A stretch of DNA of 42,044 nt from Aestuariivita sp. (GTDB lineage Bacteria > Pseudomonadota > Alphaproteobacteria > Rhodobacterales > Rhodobacteraceae), in the NCBI GenBank assembly GCA_026710045.1, contig JAPORU010000056.1, positions 1 through 42,044 on the forward strand. Direction: 5' to 3'. Position numbers and translations under genes: made by a program. A model generated the notes under the pieces. It saw only the letters and a list, made by a program, of their open reading frames with translations. It searched no databases and had not been told where the DNA came from. How positions within the stretch are numbered: position 1 is the first letter of the stretch; every line of letters starts with the position of its first letter. Positions 8,106 through 16,677 of this stretch are shown piece by piece.

Positions 8106-9056
8106 TCAGCGCACAACAAAGTTATGATCACTCCGAAATTGCTCAAGATCACTCCAGTCTGGCAACGCTTCAATATTTCCAGGAAGTCGAATCGACCAAC
8201 CCGCAACAGCATTACCCAATGCAATCGCCTCCCGGAGCGGCGAGTTATTAAGGAGACCGACAAGAAAGCCTACGGCGAACGAATCCCCGACACCAAAGCG
8301 GTCCACCGGTCGGTCAACAAGATAACCCGTTATGTGCTCCACATTATCTTGAGTGGAAAGAATCGCACCATCACGTCCGAGTTTGAGGATCACCTCTGTC
8401 AAACCAAGACCGTGTAGATAAGCAAGGAGTTCTTTCTCGCAGGACATGCCCGTCAACTTGGCGAAATCTTCCTGACCGGCCAGTACATAATCCGCTCTGA
8501 GCATAAGCGATTCAAGATGAGGCCGAGCCTCCTCCGCAGACCAAACCTTCGCACGATAGTTCGGATCGAGAACCACACACACACCATTTGCCCTAGCGAC
8601 GTCAATGGCCCGTATGACGGTTTCGCGACAGGACGTTGAAAGCCCCGGTGTAATCCCTGTGATGTGGAGGATCTTTGCGCCAGCAATGTAGTCCTCGTCA
8701 AGATCGCTCGGTGACATGTGAGAAAAAGCAGAATTTCTGCGATAGTAATAGACCGACGACGGGCCTGACACCCGGTTCTCTCGAAAAAAAACACCGGTTG
8801 GACTTGTCGAACTGACTTTTACTTGGGAGGTATCGACCCTCTCCCCTTGCATGATGTTGAGGACATATTTCCCAAACTCATCATCGCCCAGGCATGATAT
8901 CCAACCTGCTGACCGGCCCAGACGCGCCACGCCAACAGCCACAGTACTTTCTGCACCTCCCAAACGTCTCTCGAATTCAGTCGAGTATCGTAATGGTCCA
9001 CCTGACTTGGCAACAAAGACGACGCACGTCTCCCCTAAGGTTACAAGTTCAGGAAT
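8106..9056 (-). CDS. kdgK: PfkB-family 2-dehydro-3-deoxygluconokinase, non-canonical start
   Basis: KDG kinase phosphorylates 2-keto-3-deoxygluconate to KDPG in the uronate/Entner-Doudoroff route. The sequence has the N-terminal sugar-binding GGAESTVAVGVARLG, the YYYRRNSAFSHMSPSDLDED stretch, LDPNYR, and the C-terminal PfkB signature DRFGVGDSFAVGF with the catalytic Asp. Similarity to KdgK begins at PELVTLGET, yet no ATG, GTG or TTG lies there: the codon before Pro is ATT (9056-9054), two codons after an in-frame TGA, with a G-rich run GGGGG upstream. The first conventional start is a TTG at 8963, which would delete about 31 residues of the fold. Either an ATT start is used (316 residues) or an ATG has mutated and the gene is impaired. 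Confidence 0.78.
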   Translation of the reverse strand: MPELVTLGETCVVFVAKSGGPLRYSTEFERRLGGAESTVAVGVARLGRSAGWISCLGDDEFGKYVLNIMQGERVDTSQVKVSSTSPTGVFFRENRVSGPSSVYYYRRNSAFSHMSPSDLDEDYIAGAKILHITGITPGLSTSCRETVIRAIDVARANGVCVVLDPNYRAKVWSAEEARPHLESLMLRADYVLAGQEDFAKLTGMSCEKELLAYLHGLGLTEVILKLGRDGAILSTQDNVEHITGYLVDRPVDRFGVGDSFAVGFLVGLLNNSPLREAIALGNAVAGWSIRLPGNIEALPDWSDLEQFRSDHNFVVR

Positions 9057-9594
9057 AGCTCAAACCCCCAAATTTTCGCGAACACGATCTATGCGCAAAC
9101 ATAAGTAAAGCCTAAAGGAACCTTTATGTCAACAAAAGTAGTGTCAACAATGTTAATTACTGCATTCCTTGATTCTCCAGTAAGATATCCAGAACGATGA
9201 TTTTGAATCATGATACCGCCTTCAGCAACTTGAGAAACAGAGAATTCTTGCACTCCGTCGGACGCGATTTCAAAAATTTCCAGCACCAGATCGTTCGATT
9301 ACGGGACAAACAACAAATGCAGACCCATCATTTTGGACGCCACGTTACTCTTGTCTCGCTGTCACAGATGTATGACGACCGGTGGGGCCAGAAAAACTGT
9401 TGATCCGATGACGATTATCTCGAACAGAGCGATACCGATGAACCCAATTCTAACAACCACATATCCAATAGGAATCGTCCATACCGCTTGCGATGATCGT
9501 AATCGACGCCTGCCCCTAACGGCCTGGGATCAAGACAATTCCATTATTTGCGGCAAAAGAAAAACCGGTTTTCAAAATGAGGTGGGATGGATGC
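9057..9594. other. Intergenic region upstream of kdgK, no convincing gene
   Basis: No frame in these 538 bp gives a product I can place. On the minus strand there are short stretches that look once-coding (for example FEIASDGVQEFSVSQVAEGG from 9286 downward, and a hydrophobic IPIGYVVVRIGFIGIALFEI farther up in another frame), so it may hold remains of a decayed gene between the MmgE/PrpD and kinase genes. It also contains the kinase promoter and an ATGATT-TTG-AATCAT palindrome near 9196-9210. Confidence 0.4.
9104..9147 (-). promoter_or_regulatory. kdgK promoter with TAAAGG-N2-CCTTTA operator candidate
   Basis: On the minus strand, TTGACA (9132-9127) is followed after 17 bp by TTTACT (9109-9104). 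The spacer holds a perfect palindrome, TAAAGG-TT-CCTTTA (9126-9113). A second GTTGACA lies just upstream, giving a GTTGACA direct repeat. A repressor bound between -35 and -10 is the simplest reading; no regulator gene is adjacent. Confidence 0.4.
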
Positions 9595-10950
9595 TCAAAA
9601 AACATCATATCCGGTTTTAGTGTCGTTCAGGGCCATTACCCTCGAAACAATGATCTCGGCACGCGAGCGCTCCAACGTCAACGTGGTAAAGGCATCGAAC
9701 TTGTGTAAGACATTTCCGATCGTCAGACGGTTTCTCCTCATTCCGATGGGCGCCTGGGTGGACAGGTACTCGGTTTGACCGTCCTGACGAACAATCTCTA
9801 CGCTCCCGCCTCTGATTCGGGGCAAATCAGATGTATGACTAGAACGTTCGTAGACCTCGACTTTTGAGGCGAGGGTTTGAACCTCAGGCCGCTGGATGAC
9901 CTCCGTTTTCATCTCCTTTGGCGACACATCACCATAGAGATACGCCAGAGCGAAGATCACGGGCAACGAGAATTTCGCCTCGCTGACTGTCGATGTAGGA
10001 AAAGTCACAAGACGAGCACTCGCCCGATACCCATAGATCTTTACACGTGCAATCTGATCGATCGGGATCAATCGGTTTTGGCGCAAATCCAACGCGAGTG
10101 TAATTGCGGGAAGAGCATGACCACATGCCGAAAAGAGCTTATGGTAAGCATTCAGAATCTCGTAATCTACGTCATCAACAGGAGCGGGACTATCAATAAA
10201 TTCCCGATCACAAGTTTCAGAATGCGTGCCAATAAAGCCATCTGGCCCTTCAAAGGCTGTTATCGATCCTGTTGCTCCGTTCTTTGCAGCCATTGCCGCC
10301 GTCAGACCAACGACGCCAGCGTTGGCCGCGTGCATATGACGTGAATCCGCGCCGGTCGTCTGAAAAGCAAACGTTCCGCCCGCACCGGACGCGGCAATTC
10401 CGAATGCATGTACTATCTGCTCCCAATTTAACCGGAGGATAATTGCTGCAGCGGCACAGGAGGCAAACGGTCCAATGGCACCCGATGCATGAAAACCCCG
10501 GGCTCTTAGACCTTCATCCATGCTACGACAGAGCCGGCCGGCAATCTCGTAACCCGCAATTGTCGCGCGCAAAAAAGTCGCTCCACTGAACTCGATAGAT
10601 TGCGCCAATGCCAAGATGACCGGGAATGTAGTTGCTGAGAGATGCATTCCGGAAGCAAGGGCATGGGCGTCATCGATATCTTCAACGGTTGACAAAAAGC
10701 CGTGCACGAACGTCGCTCCAGCCACGCTTATTGGCACTTCGGTATGCAACAAACGAGCAGGACCGTCACCAAAAAGCGTCGCGGTTTCTGCGATCATCGG
10801 CGTCATGGGCGCGGCCAATGTACTGGTCAGAAAATCAAGAAGACACAGCCGCACCTCTTCAACAATTTTCGTTGGAAGTGGGGAATGTGATATGGTCGAA
10901 GCAACGCTCGCCAGTTGCATGCAAATCGTATCATGAGTGGAAGCAACCAT
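9595..10950 (-). CDS. MmgE/PrpD family protein
   Basis: The 451-residue product belongs to the MmgE/PrpD family, which includes 2-methylcitrate dehydratase and cis-aconitate decarboxylase and acts on tricarboxylic or related hydroxy acids. Family features are the helical N-terminal half with LLDFLTSTLAA, the VHGFLSTVEDIDDAHALASG segment containing the conserved D-D-x-H, HASGAIGPFASCAAAAIILR, TTGADSRHMHAANAG, and the YHKLFSACGHALPAI region of the lid domain. It lies alone on the minus strand, divergent from the SDR-dehydrogenase set and upstream of kdgK. In a sugar-acid locus that lacks a recognisable mannonate dehydratase it could supply a dehydration step, but that is speculation. The start has no strong ribosome site; an internal ATG at 10920 is possible. 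Confidence 0.85.
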   Translation of the reverse strand: MVASTHDTICMQLASVASTISHSPLPTKIVEEVRLCLLDFLTSTLAAPMTPMIAETATLFGDGPARLLHTEVPISVAGATFVHGFLSTVEDIDDAHALASGMHLSATTFPVILALAQSIEFSGATFLRATIAGYEIAGRLCRSMDEGLRARGFHASGAIGPFASCAAAAIILRLNWEQIVHAFGIAASGAGGTFAFQTTGADSRHMHAANAGVVGLTAAMAAKNGATGSITAFEGPDGFIGTHSETCDREFIDSPAPVDDVDYEILNAYHKLFSACGHALPAITLALDLRQNRLIPIDQIARVKIYGYRASARLVTFPTSTVSEAKFSLPVIFALAYLYGDVSPKEMKTEVIQRPEVQTLASKVEVYERSSHTSDLPRIRGGSVEIVRQDGQTEYLSTQAPIGMRRNRLTIGNVLHKFDAFTTLTLERSRAEIIVSRVMALNDTKTGYDVF

Positions 10951-11435
10951 CGAATACAGTTCTCGCGTGGCAATGATTATGAATGATCGGGAAATGAGAT
11001 ATTCCCGTTAGAATGAATATCCTCCGCCTGAAGTGACCGCCTTGTCTGATCACGATCCTTTTTCGTAATATGCATATCGTGCCGATGTCCCGAGAAGATT
11101 GTATCACCTAATGTCTTAATAGGACTTCCATCTTCTCACCCATCTTCGCGATGGAGTTCAAAAGTGACGGATAGTGTCACCGTTGTTGTGCCCTTCTTTC
11201 CAAGGTAACGATCTGCCGCTTATCTCACTATTTCTTGGAACGACCACTTCTTTCCATTCTTTCGCTACGTAAGCAAATAAATCTTTGATTCGAAAAGAAC
11301 TTTCAATCTGAAAATTCCACTGAAATTATTAATCACGCAGTACAGTGTGCTTGACATAAATTGAGCAAAATGCGAGTCTTTTAGGACGTCAGTGCCTGTC
11401 AAATACGCGACCATTCCAAGAAAAGACCTCGTATT
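10951..11435. other. Divergent intergenic region between MmgE/PrpD and SDR genes
   Basis: These 485 bp carry no plausible gene. Near the MmgE/PrpD start is a perfect inverted repeat, CGGGAA-N8-TTCCCG (10988-11007), which may be an operator. Ahead of the rightward SDR gene there is a TTGACA at about 11352 with a poor -10. The region is visibly AT-rich from 11270 on, as expected for a promoter. Confidence 0.45.
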
Positions 11436-12218
11436 ATGAGCATCGAAATCTCTTTAGCCGGAAAAGTAGCGATTGTGACGGGAGGACGCCGCCAATTGGG
11501 AGCCGCACAAGCGAGACGCCTGGCCGAATGCGGGGCAGATATATGTATCGCGGACATAGCGAACGACACATTCATGACGGAAACGTGTGAAGCAATTGCA
11601 GCCCTCGGGCGTCGTGTTGTTACCGTCGTTTGCGATGTCTCCAAGCGCGATCAAGTCGATTCAATGGTGAATAGATGTGTGGCTGAACTCGGCCGCATTG
11701 ATATCCTCGTCAACAACGCCGGCATCTCCAGCCGCGAGACATTGATGCAAGTGACGGACGAGGAATGGGAGGCTGTTTTTAACATCAACCTTAAAGGCCT
11801 GGTCATGTGCTCACAGTACGCGGCAAGGCAAATGATCACTCAGGGTGACGGTGGGGCGATCATCAACCTTTCTTCTTCGACCGGGCTAAACGCCAATGTC
11901 AGCCGCGGACCGTATGCTGTATCCAAAGCGGGCGTTATCATGGCGACGAATTTATTGGCGCGCGAACTCGGCGAGCACAATATCACGGTTAACGCACTGG
12001 CTCCCGGCTTTACGTCAACGGCAAAAATTGGGGGACGTGGTGGTCAGATGTTCTATCGTCGCCAGGATGAAACCGAAAAGGTCATGGCGAAACTGGCCAT
12101 CCAGCGTCAAGGCGAACCAGTCGACTACGCAAATGCCGTAGTCTATCTCGCTTCCGAACTTGGCTCCTACGTCACCGGTGTCACCATACCGGTTGACGGC
12201 GGTTTTACAATCCGCTGA
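11436..12218 (+). CDS. Short-chain dehydrogenase/reductase
   Basis: A 260-residue classical SDR, probably an NAD(P)-dependent oxidoreductase of a sugar or hydroxy acid. Seen in the sequence: cofactor motif TGGRRQLG (15-22), NNAG (93-96), catalytic Ser147, Tyr160 and Lys164 (YAVSK), and the C-terminal YVTGVTIPVDGG. The acidic ILE-like position reads ADIAND after the second strand, which favours NAD. It begins a run of four dehydrogenase genes (11436-14979) with 4-bp or overlapping junctions, so they are one operon. It resembles gluconate 5-dehydrogenase or 3-oxoacyl reductase types equally well, so no gene name is given. Confidence 0.87.
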   Translation: MSIEISLAGKVAIVTGGRRQLGAAQARRLAECGADICIADIANDTFMTETCEAIAALGRRVVTVVCDVSKRDQVDSMVNRCVAELGRIDILVNNAGISSRETLMQVTDEEWEAVFNINLKGLVMCSQYAARQMITQGDGGAIINLSSSTGLNANVSRGPYAVSKAGVIMATNLLARELGEHNITVNALAPGFTSTAKIGGRGGQMFYRRQDETEKVMAKLAIQRQGEPVDYANAVVYLASELGSYVTGVTIPVDGGFTIR

Positions 12219-12222
12219 TCCA

Positions 12223-13209
12223 ATGAGTGTGCCACTCTATGTAACCGAACCAATCCATGAAGATGCCGAGAACCTGTTGCGCGCCAACACCAGGGTTGAA
12301 TTCGGCGACGAAGACCTGACAAAAGATGAGATATTGCTTCGCGTGACCGAAGCCCATGTTGTCCTGTCCAAAACCGATCCGATACCCATTGATGCCGATA
12401 TAATGTCAGCGGCACCGAATTTGCGTCTTGTGGCCCGGCATGGCACGGGGTTCAGCAATGTTGATATCGACTTCGCGACCAGGCACGGAATTGCGGTCAG
12501 CATTACTGCGGGTGTGAACACCACAGCTATTTCTGAATACACGGTTGGGCTTATGTTTGCCGCCGCTCGCTGTCTACCGCAGGCCAGCGCAGCATGCGCA
12601 AAGGGCGCACCGAACCGACAACAGTTCGCAGGTATTCAAATCACCGGAAAAACATTTGGCATCATCGGAGTAGGGCGGATCGGTCGCGCGGTTGTCGAAA
12701 AAGTCGCCGCTCTCGGCATGAAAGTACTCGCTTATCATCCCCGGCCATCGGCAAAAGACTTGATTGACTTACCTCTCGAACTCGTTGACTTTGATACATT
12801 ACTTGATCAGAGCGATGTTGTCTCTCTTCATGTTCCACTCACACCCGAGACCCTTGGTCTAATGGGGGAGCGAGAACTGGCACGTATGAAATCGCATGCG
12901 ATCCTTCTCAACCTCTCGCGCGGTGGTGTCGTAAACGAGTCAGCTCTATTTGCAGCTCTGTCGCAGAACCGCATTTTTGCGACGGCCACGGATGTACTTG
13001 CACAAGAGCCCGTCCATGCAAACGAACCTCTCCTGTCGCTGCCGAATTGCATAGTTTTACCGCATATCGCAGCGATGACCTTTGAAACGCAGCGCGACAT
13101 TGCCATGACAGCTGCCCAACACTGTTTGCAGGCACTCAAGGGTAAAGTGCCAAATGTGATCGTCAATCCAGATGCCCTAAAACATCCGAAGTGGGCCCAC
13201 ACACAGTGA
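12223..13209 (+). CDS. D-isomer specific 2-hydroxyacid dehydrogenase (first copy)
   Basis: A 328-residue NAD(P)-dependent enzyme that interconverts a 2-keto acid and a D-2-hydroxy acid. It shows the cofactor motif GVGRIG (149-154) and the catalytic triad: Arg233 in LSRGG, Glu262 in AQEP and His281 in LPHIA. After the second strand it reads YHPRP rather than an Asp, which suggests NADP preference. The ATG at 12223, 4 bp after the SDR stop, fits the family start; longer readings run into the SDR gene. The 3' end overlaps the next gene by 4 bp (GTGA). Confidence 0.9.
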   Translation: MSVPLYVTEPIHEDAENLLRANTRVEFGDEDLTKDEILLRVTEAHVVLSKTDPIPIDADIMSAAPNLRLVARHGTGFSNVDIDFATRHGIAVSITAGVNTTAISEYTVGLMFAAARCLPQASAACAKGAPNRQQFAGIQITGKTFGIIGVGRIGRAVVEKVAALGMKVLAYHPRPSAKDLIDLPLELVDFDTLLDQSDVVSLHVPLTPETLGLMGERELARMKSHAILLNLSRGGVVNESALFAALSQNRIFATATDVLAQEPVHANEPLLSLPNCIVLPHIAAMTFETQRDIAMTAAQHCLQALKGKVPNVIVNPDALKHPKWAHTQ

Positions 13210-14030
13210 ACGAACTCTTTTCCCTCAAAGATCGGACCGCCGTCATCAATGGCGCTTCGGGTGCCATAGGCGGCGCGTTAGCGCGTGGCTTCGCGAAAGC
13301 CGGAGCCAATTTGGCGCTGACATACAATTCCAACTTGGCCCCGGTGGAAGCCTTGGGCAGGGAGCTTGCATCGCTCAATATCAAGATTACGACATCAAGA
13401 GTCGATGTACAGTCCGAGCACATGCTGCGCAATCATGCAGAGGCCACGCAAGATTGGTTCGGAGCAACCGATATTCTGGTCAATTGTGCCGGAGGCAACA
13501 TCGAAGCAGCCATGACAGGTGATGATGTCGGCTTCTTCGATCTCAACGCACAAGCCATTCGCGATACGCTGAATCTCAATATCATGGGAGGAGCCGTCCT
13601 GCCCTGTCTTGCTTACGGTCCGAACATTGCCAACAGCACTTTTGGCGGGTCGATCATCAATGTAACATCGATGAATAGTTTTCGCCCTTTAGAGGGGCGT
13701 CCAGCCTACGCGGCGTCCAAAGCCGCCGTGAACAACTTTACACAATGGCTGGCAAGTCATCTCGCAAAGACTTATTCTACATCACTGCGAGTCAACGCGA
13801 TCGCGCCAGGTTTCTTTCCGAACAATCGTGCACGCCATACGCTCTTCAATGAGAACGGTACTTTATCCGAACGCGGCAAACGCATTGTCGATTTAACGCC
13901 CATGGGGCGGTTAGGCAATGTCGAAGATTTAATCGGCACGGCTATCTGGTATGCCTCGGACGCATCGCGTTACATTACCGGCACCACAACCGCTGTTGAT
14001 GGCGGATTCAACGCTTATGCTGGCGTTTGA
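13206..14030 (+). CDS. SDR similar to D-mannonate oxidoreductase
   Basis: The product (274 residues from GTG 13206, a GTGA overlap with the previous gene) is an SDR with NGASGAIG at 15-22, catalytic Ser155, Tyr168 and Lys172, and the distinctive stretches INVTSMNSFRPLEGRPAYAA, VNAIAPGFFPNNRAR, LTPMGRLGNVEDLIG and TTAVDGGFNAYAGV. These match the SDR-type D-mannonate oxidoreductase (fructuronate reductase) family as I remember it. That enzyme links fructuronate and mannonate on the way to KDG, which fits the KDG kinase nearby. No mannonate dehydratase (UxuA) or uronate isomerase is in the window, so the pathway is incomplete here or runs differently. Confidence 0.83.
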   Translation: MNELFSLKDRTAVINGASGAIGGALARGFAKAGANLALTYNSNLAPVEALGRELASLNIKITTSRVDVQSEHMLRNHAEATQDWFGATDILVNCAGGNIEAAMTGDDVGFFDLNAQAIRDTLNLNIMGGAVLPCLAYGPNIANSTFGGSIINVTSMNSFRPLEGRPAYAASKAAVNNFTQWLASHLAKTYSTSLRVNAIAPGFFPNNRARHTLFNENGTLSERGKRIVDLTPMGRLGNVEDLIGTAIWYASDASRYITGTTTAVDGGFNAYAGV

Positions 14031-14031
14031 G

Positions 14032-14979
14032 ATGGGAAAACAATTTCATGTGCTGGTTCTCGGAAATGTTCGTGAAGAAGGGCTCGATATCCTGCGTGAC
14101 TTCGCAGACCTGACAATTCTTCCAGAACCTGTGCAGAAGACAGATCTATTGAAGACCATCCCGCACACCGATGGCGTTCTCCACAAAGTTGCCAAAATAG
14201 ACGCCGACGTACTACACGCCCAGAAGAAAGTTCAGATCTTCGCGCGACACGGTGTTGGGCTCGACGACCTCGACCTTGACGCTCTTCGCCGAGCGGGAAT
14301 TCCTGTATCAATTACGGAAACGGCGAACGCGAACGCCGTTGCAGAAGCGACCATTGGACTGGCTCTTGCCGCCACTCGACATTTTGTATGGGGCGATAAG
14401 ATGATAAAACACGACAAGGTCTGGGAACGGGAACGAATGATTGGCAAGGAGATCGCCGGAGCGACCGTAGGCATTGTAGGCTTTGGCCGTATCGGACGAC
14501 GTGTGGCCGATCTGTTTCACGCATTCGGAGCCGACATCGCGGTCCATGATGCATCTCCTGTAAAACAATGTCACTATCCGGTTCTGACACTCGAGGAGCT
14601 CTTGAAAACATCGGAATTCGTTTGTCTGCATTGCCCGCTAACATCTGAGACAAGAAATCTCATGAACGACGCTCGTTTGCCGATGATGAAACCGGGTGCC
14701 ATTTTGATAAACACATCCCGTGGCGGATTGATCGACACCGACGCATTGGTACGCGCCTTGGAGCACGGGCCAATAAGCGGAGCAGCACTTGATGTATTCG
14801 ACACGGAGCCGCCCGATTTCGATCATCCACTCTTTACTTTGCCGAACGTCTTGACCACCCCCCATGTGGCCGCGATGACGGTGGAAGCTCAGGTCGCTAT
14901 GGCCATTATGTCTGCAAACGAAATCCGGCGAGTTCTGGTAGAGGGTCTCGCTCCCACAAACAATGTACTTGCCAACTGA
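14032..14979 (+). CDS. D-isomer specific 2-hydroxyacid dehydrogenase (second copy)
   Basis: A 315-residue paralogue of the gene at 12223, also a D-2-hydroxyacid dehydrogenase. It has GFGRIG (150-155), an acidic residue after strand two (VHDAS, Asp173) pointing to NAD rather than NADP, and the triad Arg230 (TSRGG), Glu259 (DTEP) and His278 (TPHVA). I chose ATG 14032, one base after the SDR stop; ATG 14017 in frame would overlap the SDR gene. Two different-cofactor hydroxyacid dehydrogenases alternating with two SDRs suggest that one hydroxy acid is oxidised and re-reduced, as in an epimerisation, but no substrate is evident. Confidence 0.9.
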   Translation: MGKQFHVLVLGNVREEGLDILRDFADLTILPEPVQKTDLLKTIPHTDGVLHKVAKIDADVLHAQKKVQIFARHGVGLDDLDLDALRRAGIPVSITETANANAVAEATIGLALAATRHFVWGDKMIKHDKVWERERMIGKEIAGATVGIVGFGRIGRRVADLFHAFGADIAVHDASPVKQCHYPVLTLEELLKTSEFVCLHCPLTSETRNLMNDARLPMMKPGAILINTSRGGLIDTDALVRALEHGPISGAALDVFDTEPPDFDHPLFTLPNVLTTPHVAAMTVEAQVAMAIMSANEIRRVLVEGLAPTNNVLAN

Positions 14980-15147
14980 TATGATACAAAAAAGGTATGG
15001 AACATTGATATTGAGTCAGTGGGATATGATCTCGATTCCTCTCGACGAGCAAAACAACTTCTTGGTAATCGGAGCCAACGGACCAATCCGTCCGGTTCAT
15101 ATTAAAACTGTACAAACGAACTTGCTCGGAATGCAGCAATCTGAAGT

Positions 15148-15183
15148 TTGACACAGATGTGCGCTCAAGACTGCGAGAGCGCA
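15148..15183 (+). promoter_or_regulatory. Promoter and inverted repeat upstream of betB
   Basis: TTGACA (15148-15153) is followed by a perfect 7-bp inverted repeat, TGCGCTC (15160-15166) and GAGCGCA (15177-15183), overlapping the expected -10 and start site. This could be the operator for a betaine-operon repressor; no betI is in the window. The 234-bp gap 14980-15213 otherwise holds nothing I can call. Confidence 0.35.
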
Positions 15184-15213
15184 TAGGCAAGTTCTTATCT
15201 GGAGAAAGCGGAC

Positions 15214-16665
15214 ATGATCGGACAACCCAATGCAAGCCACTTCGTGAATGGTAAGTATGTTGAAGACACATCAGGTCAGGAACTTGACGTCATCTACCCG
15301 GCAACCGGCGAAGTCATTGCGCGTCTGCATGAAGCGTCCCGCCAACTGATTGATCAGACAATCCATCAGGCTGTGAGAGCACAAAAGATGTGGGCGGCAA
15401 AATCGGGAGCAGAGCGCGGGCGTATTCTACGCCGTGCCGCCGATCTCATACGTGAACGCAACCGCGATCTGTCGGTTCTCGAAACCTACGATACTGGCAA
15501 ACCGTTACAGGAGACTCTCGTCGCCGATGCAACGTCCGGCGCCGACGCACTGGACTATTTTGGCGGTCTGGCTGCCAATCTCGCTGGAGAACACATCCAA
15601 CTTGGTAACGACTGGGTATATACACGACGCGAGCCACTCGGTCTGTGTGTTGGCATCGGCGCCTGGAACTATCCGACACAGATCGCCTGCTGGAAAGCCG
15701 CACCAGCGCTCGCCTGTGGCAACGCGATGATCTTTAAGCCCTCCGAGGAAACACCGCTCTGCGCCCTGAAAATTGCCGAGATACTGAGTGAAGCAGGTCT
15801 GCCACCCGGCATCTTTAACGTCCTGCAAGGTCGAGGCAAAGTTGGCGAGGCTCTTATAAACGACCCCAAAGTCGACAAGGTCTCGCTTACAGGTTCTGTG
15901 CCGACTGGACGCCGGGTCTACGCCATGGCTGCCGCGGGAATGAAACACGTCACCATGGAACTCGGCGGCAAGTCGCCCTTGATCATCTTTGACGATGCCG
16001 ATCTCGACGAAGCCGTCAGCGGGGCCATTCTCGGAAATTTCTACTCCTCTGGACAAGTCTGCTCAAACGGCACACGAGTCTTTGTTCAAACAGGCATCAA
16101 GGAAGCATTCCTGAAGCGGTTACAGGAACGAGTCGCGAACGCGATCATTGGCGACCCGCAAAACGAATCAACGAATTTCGGACCTCTCATCAATGCTCGC
16201 CAACTGGACATCGTACAGAACTATATCGCCACCGGAAAATCTGAAGGTGCGCGATTGCTCTACGGCGGCGAGATCATCGACAGACCCGGCAACTGGATTA
16301 CGCCCACGGTGTTCGCCGACATCACAGACGACATGACGATCGCGATTGAAGAGATTTTCGGACCAGTGATGGCGGTGCTCGACTTTGAAACCGAAGCCGA
16401 AGTGATTGCTCGTGCCAACACCACCGAATTCGGTCTAGCCGCTGGTGTGTTTACGAACGATCTGAAACGAGGTCATCGCGTCATCGCACAATTGGAAGCC
16501 GGAAGTTGCTTCATTAATTCGTACAATGACGCACCGGTCGAAGCCCCATTTGGCGGTGTAAAGCAATCGGGTGTCGGACGTGAGAATTCGAAGGCGGCGA
16601 TTGAACATTACAGCCAACTGAAGTCGGTTTATGTACGCATGACCCCGATCGAAGCCCCCTACTGA
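15214..16665 (+). CDS. betB: Betaine aldehyde dehydrogenase
   Basis: The 483-residue enzyme oxidises betaine aldehyde to the osmoprotectant glycine betaine with NAD(P). It is a full-length aldehyde dehydrogenase: WNYP with Asn152, [18 protein letters not shown], catalytic Glu249 in MELGGKSP and catalytic Cys283 in [11 protein letters not shown]; the [16 protein letters not shown] stretch is the BetB version of this motif. The start follows a GGAGAAAG ribosome site. It is followed after 12 bp by betA, forming a betB-betA operon with choline dehydrogenase; betI and betC/betT were not seen nearby. Confidence 0.92.
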   Translation: MIGQPNASHFVNGKYVEDTSGQELDVIYPATGEVIARLHEASRQLIDQTIHQAVRAQKMWAAKSGAERGRILRRAADLIRERNRDLSVLETYDTGKPLQETLVADATSGADALDYFGGLAANLAGEHIQLGNDWVYTRREPLGLCVGIGAWNYPTQIACWKAAPALACGNAMIFKPSEETPLCALKIAEILSEAGLPPGIFNVLQGRGKVGEALINDPKVDKVSLTGSVPTGRRVYAMAAAGMKHVTMELGGKSPLIIFDDADLDEAVSGAILGNFYSSGQVCSNGTRVFVQTGIKEAFLKRLQERVANAIIGDPQNESTNFGPLINARQLDIVQNYIATGKSEGARLLYGGEIIDRPGNWITPTVFADITDDMTIAIEEIFGPVMAVLDFETEAEVIARANTTEFGLAAGVFTNDLKRGHRVIAQLEAGSCFINSYNDAPVEAPFGGVKQSGVGRENSKAAIEHYSQLKSVYVRMTPIEAPY

Positions 16666-16677
16666 GAAGATCCTGTC

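Noticed and set aside
14963-15151. 62-codon frame between the second hydroxyacid dehydrogenase and betB
   Set aside because: It begins inside the upstream gene, has no family and no ribosome site, and overlaps the betB promoter.
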